A stretch of DNA of 13,995 nucleotides from Armatimonadota bacterium (GTDB taxonomy: Bacteria; Armatimonadota; Zipacnadia; Zipacnadales; FEN-943). The notes beneath the pieces were generated by a model. The model saw only the letters and a program-made list of their open reading frames with translations, was not told the DNA's origin and made no database searches. Of the stretch, positions 1 to 5,339 are shown piece by piece. Both the position numbers and the translations under genes were made by a program. The stretch covers positions 1 to 13,995 of the forward strand of contig JAKORR010000545.1 of NCBI GenBank assembly GCA_029777735.1. The letters run 5' to 3'. The first letter of the stretch is position 1; the number at the start of each line of letters is the position of its first letter.

Positions 1-895
1 CTAGCTCCATGGCCTCCTGCGCCTCGCAGATCCGGTGCCTATGGGTCACGAGTAGCGCGAGATCGAACACGCCGCGCTCAATCAGGTCTACGGCCCGCTT
101 CATGTTCGACACGTTGCGGTCACGCGATATCTGGGGGCTGGAGTTGAGCACTCTCAGCCCGCGCACGTGCCACAGGCCGAAGTCCACGGTGCGGGGATGA
201 TGATGCCAGGCGAAGATAGCGAGGCGGCCGCCAGGCCTGGTCAGTGCGCCGGCCTGCTGGAGCGTCGCCTCAACATCTGCGGCCTCGATCACTAGATCGA
301 AGGGGTCCTGCCTGATCTCGCCCAAGCGTTCGTCGGCCTCGGTCGTCCCGGCCTGAAGAACCTCCGTGGCGCCGAAGCGCGCGGCCAGCTCGAGGTTCTC
401 CGGCTTGACGTCCACAACCACGAGCTGCTTGACAGGTGAGTGCGCCACGCCCTGGACGTTGAGCAGGCCCATGAAGCCCGCGCCGAGAAGAAGAACCCTG
501 TCGCCCGGCGTGATGTCATAGGAGTATAGAGCCCCCACGACGCAAGCCACAGGCTCGGCCAGCGCGGTGGCCGGATCAGTCGGAGGGCTGGTGAACCTGC
601 ACAAGGCCGAAGCAGGGTAGTTGCTCACCGACGCCCAAGGTCCGCAGGTCACGATGTCGCCCTCCGCCAGCCCGCCGACGCTGGGGCCCAGCTTCGTCAC
701 GACGCCCACGCCCTCGTGCCCCACAAGCCGGGGCCCCGACAGTGGCTCCCAGCCAAGGAACAGCGAGACCTCCCCCATGCAAATACCGTTGGCGAGACAC
801 CGCACCTGGACCTCACCCGGACCCGGGTCGGGCACGTCTAACTCACGCACCTCGACCTTGCCTGGCTCGACCATGTAGATGCCTTGGGCCTTCAT
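1..895 (-). CDS. Zinc-type alcohol dehydrogenase-like oxidoreductase (MDR superfamily), C-terminus cut by window edge
   Basis: 298 residues are visible from ATG at 895; no stop is reached before base 1, so the last part of the protein is missing. The N-terminal GroES-like domain has the catalytic-zinc residues Cys39 (NGICMGE, normally GICGTD) and His60-Glu61 (GHEGVG), with Glu114 in LAEPVA. The four-cysteine structural-zinc loop seen in many relatives is not visible. The Rossmann fold begins at GAGFMGLL (about 138-145), and Asp162 at the end of the second strand suggests NAD rather than NADP. The family oxidises alcohols or polyols such as sorbitol or threonine; the substrate here is unknown. 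Shine-Dalgarno AGGAGG lies 7 bases before the ATG. It is the last visible gene of the minus-strand cluster, 45 bases after the ThuA-like gene, so probably cotranscribed with it. Confidence 0.88.
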   Translation of the reverse strand, partial: MKAQGIYMVEPGKVEVRELDVPDPGPGEVQVRCLANGICMGEVSLFLGWEPLSGPRLVGHEGVGVVTKLGPSVGGLAEGDIVTCGPWASVSNYPASALCRFTSPPTDPATALAEPVACVVGALYSYDITPGDRVLLLGAGFMGLLNVQGVAHSPVKQLVVVDVKPENLELAARFGATEVLQAGTTEADERLGEIRQDPFDLVIEAADVEATLQQAGALTRPGGRLAIFAWHHHPRTVDFGLWHVRGLRVLNSSPQISRDRNVSNMKRAVDLIERGVFDLALLVTHRHRICEAQEAMEL

Positions 896-940
896 ATTGT
901 GTCCTCCTATAGCCTAAACCTGTCTGCTCATCTCGGCGGG

Positions 941-1606
941 CTAGATTCTTCCTGCCGTCCACAGAATCCCGCGCCGCAGGACCTCGCGGAAGATAGGATT
1001 CACCCAGGTCCGGTCGTCGTGGCCGGACTGGTAGCAAAACACGCGCGCCCCACGGTACTGCCGCGTCCAGGCGAGAGTGTGAGCGTTCCTGGGGTGGTCA
1101 CAGGTGAGAAGCACATGACAACCCTCGCCTGCGTTCGTCATCTGGTAGGTTTCGTCAATCATCTCCCAGGGCTCGACGCCGCGCGTGATAGGGTGGTCGG
1201 GATCGGCGATCTCCGTGCGGATTGTCTCGCCGATACGGTAGCCAGAAAACTGTGGATCAAAACCCACGATCTCTTGCCACTTCGGCCAGTCGGGATAGGC
1301 CAAGATCGCATGGTGCAGTAGGACAATGCCCTGGCTCAACTCACCCAGCTCGGTCAGCGCGGTGAGTTGCTTCCCAGCGTACCAGGGCAGGCCCTCGTCG
1401 CTGGGCGTCGCCGTCATCATAATATAGAAAACTATGGCATCGTAAGACCGGCGCACCTCAGTGCTAGACGAGCAGTAGTCGTCGAGGTGTTGAACGTCGG
1501 CCAGAATGTCTTCGAGCGAACGGAACAGATCGTGGAAGGGCGGTACATTGTAGCAGTGCCCGCCGGTGACCACCGCGATCCTCACTGTCTGCTGTGCGTC
1601 TGTCAC
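941..1606 (-). CDS. ThuA-like domain protein (trehalose-utilisation family)
   Basis: A 221-residue cytoplasmic protein without signal peptide or membrane segments. It shows the ThuA fold pattern, related to class I glutamine amidotransferase folds: N-terminal strand RIAVVTGGHCYNVPPF, central GIVLLHHAI (His98-His99), HPITRG (138-143), DETY (151-154) and the C-terminal signature with RGARVFCYQSGHDD (185-198) followed by WVNPIFREVL. ThuA proteins occur in trehalose and other sugar catabolism, where 3-keto sugar derivatives have been implicated, but the biochemical role of most members is unsettled. The start is GTG at 1606, preceded by AGGAGG at spacing 7, the same spacing as the dehydrogenase downstream. 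Gene order UroD-like, ThuA-like, dehydrogenase suggests a catabolic operon; the substrate cannot be read from sequence. Confidence 0.85.
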   Translation of the reverse strand: MTDAQQTVRIAVVTGGHCYNVPPFHDLFRSLEDILADVQHLDDYCSSSTEVRRSYDAIVFYIMMTATPSDEGLPWYAGKQLTALTELGELSQGIVLLHHAILAYPDWPKWQEIVGFDPQFSGYRIGETIRTEIADPDHPITRGVEPWEMIDETYQMTNAGEGCHVLLTCDHPRNAHTLAWTRQYRGARVFCYQSGHDDRTWVNPIFREVLRRGILWTAGRI

Positions 1607-1622
1607 GGCTACGCCTCCTTGT

Positions 1623-1639
1623 GCCGGCCGTGGGCCGGC
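1623..1639 (-). promoter_or_regulatory. Perfect 7-bp GC hairpin just upstream of the ThuA-like gene's ribosome binding site
   Basis: GCCGGCC and GGCCGGC are separated by three bases. In the minus-strand transcript the hairpin ends 3 bases before AGGAGG. No U-tract follows, so it is not a standard terminator. It could mark an RNA processing site, stabilise the downstream message, or modulate ribosome access. A weaker hairpin (GCTCT/AGAGC, 1673-1686) lies just upstream. The 205-base gap 1607-1811 shows no convincing gene. Confidence 0.5.
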
Positions 1640-1811
1640 GGTTCGCTACTCTCACGGTGTATCCTCGCCGGGGCTCTCGCCAGAGCGAAACCAGTGGCAC
1701 AAAAGGCCGCCCCTCCATGCGTCCCTGTGGCTGTTACCCGAGCCAAGGGACCCGTGCTCTGAGGTGCCCGGGCAAAGCAGGGCTGAGGCACTCTCTTCCC
1801 AGGACGCGGCG

Positions 1812-2915
1812 CTAGGACCTTGGCGTCCATCGGCTAGCCTCATCGACCACGGCGCGCAGGTTCTCAAGTTTGGCGTCGGCAGGCACCTCGTCGGATGTGG
1901 TCAGGACGAAGGCATCCGGCCCCGCAGCCTCCAGGCAACGGCGCGCCTCGGCCCGGGCTTGTGCCACAGTCCCCTTCGCTAAGATCACGGGGCTGTAGTT
2001 GCCCATCAGGCACACACGGCGGCCGAAGGCCCGCTTTACCTCCGCTAGGTCGCAGTCGCCCAACACGTCCAAGTGCTGAATCGCGTGTGGTCCGGCGTCA
2101 ACCATCATAGGCAAGATCTCACGCATCCTGCCCGTGATGAACAGCACCACGTACTTGCCCCTGCGGACGTTCTCAATTACCCAGCGTACCTCGGGAAGAA
2201 TGAAGCGTTCGACGATGGCAGGACTGACGAGGCTTGTGGAGGCCCAGCAGATATCGAAAACAATCGCGTCGGCGGCCGAGGCGTTGAAGGCCTCGATCCG
2301 CCGCCGGGTGAGCACACTGGCCTTGGTAAACATTTCCGCCATTAGGTCGGGCGCCTCAATCAGATCCATCAAGAACTCGGCGTCGGGGCGGATCATGGCG
2401 ATGTGGTAGGTCGAATCGCCTACCCACCAGTTGACCAGACCGTCGTCGCGCACGTAGTCCAGAGCCTCGCGGCTGTTGCCCTCTGTGTACTCGGCAGTGC
2501 GAGCCACCTCGTCAAGATAGTCGGCGTAGATGCCGTAATCCTCTCGCGTTTTCACGAGCTTCTCGGTGATCTTGTAGACTAGGGGATCGCCAGGAATGCC
2601 TCCGTGCAAGCTGCGGGCGACCAGCATGCCACCGGGGGTAGTCAAGCGCCGCTCAAGGACACTCCAGGGGCCTTGCATGCCGACCTCGACTGTCTCGTCG
2701 GAGTAGCCCGGCCCCAGTGATACGTGCTCGACTGGACCGACGCCCTGAAGGTTGAAGATGGCCGAGCCAATCCTTCGGTGGGCATCGCACTGGGCCCTCC
2801 AGCCGGAGCAGCCGGTCAGAGCGAACGCACATCGATCCACCAATTCCCAGGTCACTGGCACACGGTCCGGTGTGCCAAGCTCGAAGGCGCACTGCAAGCG
2901 CTCTCTCTGGGTCAT
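1812..2915 (-). CDS. Uroporphyrinogen decarboxylase (UroD) family protein, not HemE
   Basis: A 367-residue soluble protein. The family pattern is clear at both ends: MTQRERLQCAFELGTPDRVP at the N-terminus, and near the C-terminus CLMGNYSPV (302-310), LAKGT (312-316), then DAFVLTTSDEVP (334-345) and LENLRAVVDEA. The arginine-rich substrate motif typical of HemE (RxPxWxMRQAGR) is absent, so haem synthesis is unlikely. Corrinoid and related methyltransferases in this superfamily bind zinc through a His-x-Cys motif; the equivalent stretch here reads VVLFITGRM (256-264), with neither residue. Many such proteins from environmental bacteria are uncharacterised and lie in sugar or aromatic catabolism clusters. 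ATG at 2915 is the first in-frame start; its Shine-Dalgarno is weak (GGTGA). It is the promoter-proximal gene of the minus-strand cluster. Confidence 0.8.
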   Translation of the reverse strand: MTQRERLQCAFELGTPDRVPVTWELVDRCAFALTGCSGWRAQCDAHRRIGSAIFNLQGVGPVEHVSLGPGYSDETVEVGMQGPWSVLERRLTTPGGMLVARSLHGGIPGDPLVYKITEKLVKTREDYGIYADYLDEVARTAEYTEGNSREALDYVRDDGLVNWWVGDSTYHIAMIRPDAEFLMDLIEAPDLMAEMFTKASVLTRRRIEAFNASAADAIVFDICWASTSLVSPAIVERFILPEVRWVIENVRRGKYVVLFITGRMREILPMMVDAGPHAIQHLDVLGDCDLAEVKRAFGRRVCLMGNYSPVILAKGTVAQARAEARRCLEAAGPDAFVLTTSDEVPADAKLENLRAVVDEASRWTPRS

Positions 2916-3168
2916 CAGTCTTCACCATCCTCAGGGGCTACAGCTGTGCGTCCATCGCATCGGACTCGCAGGCTGCGTATAGTCTGCCACTCCCTATAGC
3001 TGGGTGGCACGGGGAGCTTCGCCAGGCAGTGAGGCAGTCCTGTGGGAAGGCCTCGGAGTGCAGTCTGAAGGGACACCAGTAAGAGAAAACGTCGGGCGAA
3101 GGGCGGCCCAAAATAAGCACAACACATACTCAAGTTGGGCACAGGAAAGTGTAAGTTTTTATGGTATT

Positions 3169-3195
3169 TTGTGTTGCATCACAACCTCCTTTGTG
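3169..3195. promoter_or_regulatory. Operator-like phased half-sites TTGTG-N6-CACAA-N6-TTGTG
   Basis: Three alternating half-sites start at 3169, 3180 and 3191, exactly 11 bp apart, so they face the same side of the helix. Together they form two overlapping inverted repeats with 6-bp centres. The first centre is the proposed -35 box, and the third half-site ends one base before the proposed -10 box, a position that suits a repressor. The regulator is unknown. The arm-to-arm spacing does not fit the CRP consensus (TGTGA-N6-TCACA). Confidence 0.5.
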
Positions 3196-3202
3196 CTATG
3201 AT
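3174..3202 (+). promoter_or_regulatory. Sigma70-like promoter for the gene at 3240
   Basis: TTGCAT (3174-3179) and TATGAT (3197-3202) are separated by 17 bp, the ideal spacing. The -10 matches TATAAT at five of six positions; the -35 at three of six. Transcription would begin near 3209, leaving about 30 bases of leader. Confidence 0.5.
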
Positions 3203-3228
3203 GACTATGCTGGGCAAGCACAAGGAGG
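3185..3228 (+). promoter_or_regulatory. Inverted repeat that would sequester the Shine-Dalgarno of the gene at 3240
   Basis: CCTCCTTTGTGC (3185-3196) is complementary to GCACAAGGAGG (3218-3228): 11 base pairs with one bulged T and a 21-base loop. The right arm contains the whole AAGGAGG ribosome binding site (3222-3228), which stands 11 bases before ATG 3240. In a transcript starting upstream of 3185 the site would be closed. A transcript from the promoter at 3174-3202 would lack the left arm and be open. Confidence 0.55.
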
Positions 3229-3239
3229 CGCTATAGACT

Positions 3240-4439
3240 ATGCTGTACTACATTCAGGAAGGTCAGGAGAAGGCCATACCGCTTGAACCACTGGACAGGG
3301 GCCTAACGCAAGATGAGTTGGACACGCTGATCACCTGTATCCCCAACGTGCTCGGAGAGGAGCTCCTACTCCTTGACTATCAATACCGCAGCTTCACGAG
3401 GTACGACAACCGAGCCGACATCCTTGCCTTGAGCGATGAAGGCCAGTTGGTGATCATCGGCTTTCGACAGGGGGTGGCGGACGACGCAGAGCTGAAGACC
3501 CTAGAGTACGCCGCGAATCTCAGCGATAAGAAGATCCGCGAGGTGGCGGCGATCTATGCGGAGGGCGCAGCTCACAAAGATGAGGGACTGACGGTGGATC
3601 AAGCCCGCAAGATCCTCCAGCATCATCTCAAGGACTCGAGGATCCATTCCGAGCCGCGCATCGTCATCCTGGCGCGGGACGTCCGCCCGGCGCTGGCCAA
3701 CACGATCCTATGGCTACACAGCCGCGGGCTGGATATCTCCTACGTGCGTTTCCAAGCTTATGTAGCCGAAAGCACATGGATCATCGACGTGAACCACCAA
3801 GAGGCCGTCCCCTCAGCAGAAGTGCTCGGCTTCGCCTCGTCAGCAGTTGCGCCTCAGGCTGGGCCTGCCGCAGAGGACGACGAAGAGGGTGAAAACGGGG
3901 AGCACTCGGAAGAGCCGGAGGAAACCGGAGCTGCCGAGGGCGTCGGTGAGGAAAAGCCCGGAGAGGAGAAGGTTCCTGTCGCCACCATGGCCGAGCAGCA
4001 TCCTCACTCGACTCTGCTGCGCCACGTTGAGGAATTGCTCACGGTGCAGCCTCTGGAGCTAGAGATGACCAGCTACACAGATGCGCTGACCTTTGCCACC
4101 GGCATACCCAACATATACTTCGACATGAGCGCTCGCAGCTATCCCGAGCAGTACGTTGAGATTACCTTGAGTTTCACCGAGGACAATATTGAACACAACC
4201 GCGCCATCGCAAGAGCGATTCTCGCTCGGCGCGAGAGCATCGAGCAGGCCTTGGGCGAACCGATCGAGGTCAAGGATCCCTGGTATCGCAACTGGGTGAA
4301 GCTGTACGTGGTGCGGGAGTGGGATGCCGAGGATCCGGCCCACGCAGAGGAAGCGATCTCGCTGCTCACGCGCTTTATCAACACGTTGCTCCCATACGTG
4401 CAGGATGCGGCCAAGCACCTCAGTGAGGAAACGGTTTGA
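3240..4439 (+). CDS. NucS-like (DUF91-type) nuclease-fold protein with degenerate active site, fused to a DUF4268-like C-terminal domain
   Basis: 399 residues, no signal peptide or membrane segment. Residues about 20-105 match the NucS-like PD-(D/E)XK fold: a helix ending NVLGEELLLL (36-45), then NRADILALSDEGQLVIIGFR (57-76) and a helix with ELKTLEYAANL (84-94). The first catalytic Asp60 is kept, but the ExK pair normally in VVIELKR is Gly74 and Arg76, and the following conserved Gln of QALDYA is Lys86, so nuclease activity is doubtful. An acidic Glu/Gly-rich linker spans about 211-245. The C-terminal part (about 250-395) resembles DUF4268, with RRESIEQALGEP (330-341) and a Trp/Tyr-rich stretch after it. 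Such fusions occur in bacteria without known function; nucleic-acid binding is plausible. ATG 3240 has AAGGAGG at spacing 11. The unrecognised gene at 4573 follows after 133 bases. Confidence 0.75.
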   Translation: MLYYIQEGQEKAIPLEPLDRGLTQDELDTLITCIPNVLGEELLLLDYQYRSFTRYDNRADILALSDEGQLVIIGFRQGVADDAELKTLEYAANLSDKKIREVAAIYAEGAAHKDEGLTVDQARKILQHHLKDSRIHSEPRIVILARDVRPALANTILWLHSRGLDISYVRFQAYVAESTWIIDVNHQEAVPSAEVLGFASSAVAPQAGPAAEDDEEGENGEHSEEPEETGAAEGVGEEKPGEEKVPVATMAEQHPHSTLLRHVEELLTVQPLELEMTSYTDALTFATGIPNIYFDMSARSYPEQYVEITLSFTEDNIEHNRAIARAILARRESIEQALGEPIEVKDPWYRNWVKLYVVREWDAEDPAHAEEAISLLTRFINTLLPYVQDAAKHLSEETV

Positions 4440-4572
4440 AGATGCTAAAGTCTACACCCTTGCCCGAGTTCGCCAGGAGGCCCACCAATTCGCGCCGGAA
4501 GCGGAGGTTGGCAAGGGAGACCGAACGCAGCTTGCGATGTCGCTCCAGTCTGCCGCGCCGAGAGGTGAGGAC

Positions 4573-5025
4573 GTGATCGACGAGAACCTGCAGACAATGG
4601 AAAGCCTGGTGCGTTTTGTGGAGGATTACTTCAAGCTGCCCGAAGCCCTCCGCGTCACGCTGTCCAACATGGCCACACAGCCTAAGGAGTTCGACCTTCC
4701 CCAAGTCTTGGACTCGCTGGCTGCCTTCTTGAGCACCTGGAGTGGCGTGCTTAGTGATCCGAGCACCGAAGAGGGCCAGTTGATTCTCGCCGCGATTAGG
4801 CGACCTGGAGAGGCCAGCCGTGTGGCGGCTGAGATTGCTCCTGAGCTGGCCGAGATGAGAGCTGCGCTGGAGAGCGTAGCTCAGCAGGTTAGTGAGCGGC
4901 CGGGCGGAGCACCGAGCTCGTCAGGCGCTCTCTTGGCCTGCCTGAAACTTGACGTTCGCTCTCCACAGAGGGAGCCCCTTCATTGGGGGGTCGCGGCGTC
5001 CCGGAAAGCTGTGTCCACGACCTAG
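4573..5025 (+). CDS. Hypothetical protein, 150 residues
   Basis: I do not recognise this protein. GTG 4573 is preferred because AGAGGTGAGG (4561-4570) lies just before it; the frame is open further upstream (into the end of the preceding gene), with one other in-frame start, ATG 4537, which lacks a Shine-Dalgarno. The product is soluble, with no signal peptide or membrane helix. Residues 1-105 look largely alpha-helical with regular leucines (VRFVEDYFKLPEALRVTLS, LPQVLDSLAAFLSTW) and a heptad-like stretch RVAAEIAPELAEMRAALESV. The last 40 residues are Gly/Ser/Pro-rich and less protein-like, so a frameshift near the end or a disordered tail is possible. It follows the nuclease-like gene on the same strand by 133 bases and may be its partner, which is only positional inference. 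Confidence 0.5.
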   Translation: MIDENLQTMESLVRFVEDYFKLPEALRVTLSNMATQPKEFDLPQVLDSLAAFLSTWSGVLSDPSTEEGQLILAAIRRPGEASRVAAEIAPELAEMRAALESVAQQVSERPGGAPSSSGALLACLKLDVRSPQREPLHWGVAASRKAVSTT

Positions 5026-5032
5026 CCCGGTA

Positions 5033-5179
5033 CGGCGGTTATCGCCGCAGAATCTCCGGAGATGCACTGGCGACCAGTGTGTGACAGCGACCGAACTTGT
5101 GCTGTCGGCGTAGTTGTTGTTCCAGGCCCCCCACACGCGACCGGAATACAGCCTCTATTCCCCAGGCTACGGGGTGTGG
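5033..5179. other. Intergenic cluster of short hairpins, possible structured RNA or 3' UTR
   Basis: The gap 5026-5294 has no convincing gene. Its first half holds consecutive perfect inverted repeats: CGGCG/CGCCG (5033-5047), CACTGG/CCAGTG (5065-5079), GACAGC/GCTGTC (5083-5106), and GGAATA/TATTCC (5143-5161) nested inside CCACAC/GTGTGG (5131-5136 with 5174-5179). It lies upstream of the promoter at 5243, so it would belong to the 3' end of the preceding transcript or to a separate RNA. It does not look like tRNA, SRP RNA, tmRNA or 6S RNA to me. Confidence 0.35.
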
Positions 5180-5242
5180 TGACAGGGCTGGGTTGCTCCG
5201 AGTAGAGGCACAAAACTCCTCCTTCCCAAGTCTGACGAGCTA

Positions 5243-5271
5243 TTGCTAGGCCGGCAGGTGTGCAGTATAAT
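5243..5271 (+). promoter_or_regulatory. Sigma70-type promoter for the foldase-mazG-rqcP genes
   Basis: TTGCTA (5243-5248), a 17-bp spacer and a perfect TATAAT (5266-5271). Expected transcription start near 5278 leaves a leader of about 60 bases to TTG 5340. That leader begins with a small hairpin CCCG-AGC-CGGG (5277-5287) and a G-rich tract (5285-5304). Confidence 0.7.
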
Positions 5272-5325
5272 CACTACCCGAGCCGGGGGGTGGGTTGGTG
5301 GTGGTTATACACACAGTTAGGCTGA

Positions 5326-5331
5326 AAGGAG
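5326..5331 (+). promoter_or_regulatory. Ribosome binding site fixing TTG 5340 as start of the foldase lipoprotein
   Basis: AAGGAG with 8 bases to TTG 5340. The longer in-frame reading from TTG 5295 (or GTG 5298/5301) has no such site, begins within a G-run, and would put 15 extra residues before the lipoprotein signal peptide. Confidence 0.75.
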
Positions 5332-5339
5332 CGATCCCC

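Larger units (their letters stand above)
2916..3239. promoter_or_regulatory. Divergent intergenic region between the minus-strand cluster and the plus-strand genes
   Basis: 324 bases without a convincing gene separate the divergent starts at 2915 and 3240. The half nearest 3240 (about 3110-3240) is visibly AT-richer than the rest of the window and holds a sigma70-like promoter, phased TTGTG/CACAA half-sites and an inverted repeat around the Shine-Dalgarno of the 3240 gene, listed separately. I found no clear promoter for the UroD-like gene. On the minus strand AAAGGAGG stands 5 bases before an ATG at 3179 that opens a six-codon frame (MQHKIP, stop at 3159), probably chance. Confidence 0.6.

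Noticed and set aside
884..1321. Plus-strand 145-codon frame opposite the ThuA-like gene
   Set aside because: Shadow of the conserved minus-strand gene; no ribosome binding site or domain.
3159..3179. Six-codon minus-strand frame (MQHKIP) with AAAGGAGG upstream, as a possible leader peptide for the UroD-like gene
   Set aside because: The Shine-Dalgarno-like bases are simply the complement of the inverted-repeat arm at 3185-3196, and the frame is too short and about 240 bases from the next gene. Kept only as a remark.
3169..3184. CRP/FNR-type binding site reading of TTGTG-N6-CACAA
   Set aside because: Arm sequence and spacing differ from TGTGA-N6-TCACA and from the FNR site, so no known regulator is assigned.
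4059..4418. Minus-strand 119-codon frame inside the nuclease-like gene
   Set aside because: Shadow frame overlapping a protein with recognisable domains on the other strand.
5295..5339. Upstream start (TTG 5295) for the foldase lipoprotein
   Set aside because: It lacks a Shine-Dalgarno, lies in a G-run and would spoil the short charged N-terminus of the lipoprotein signal; TTG 5340 has AAGGAG at 8 bases.
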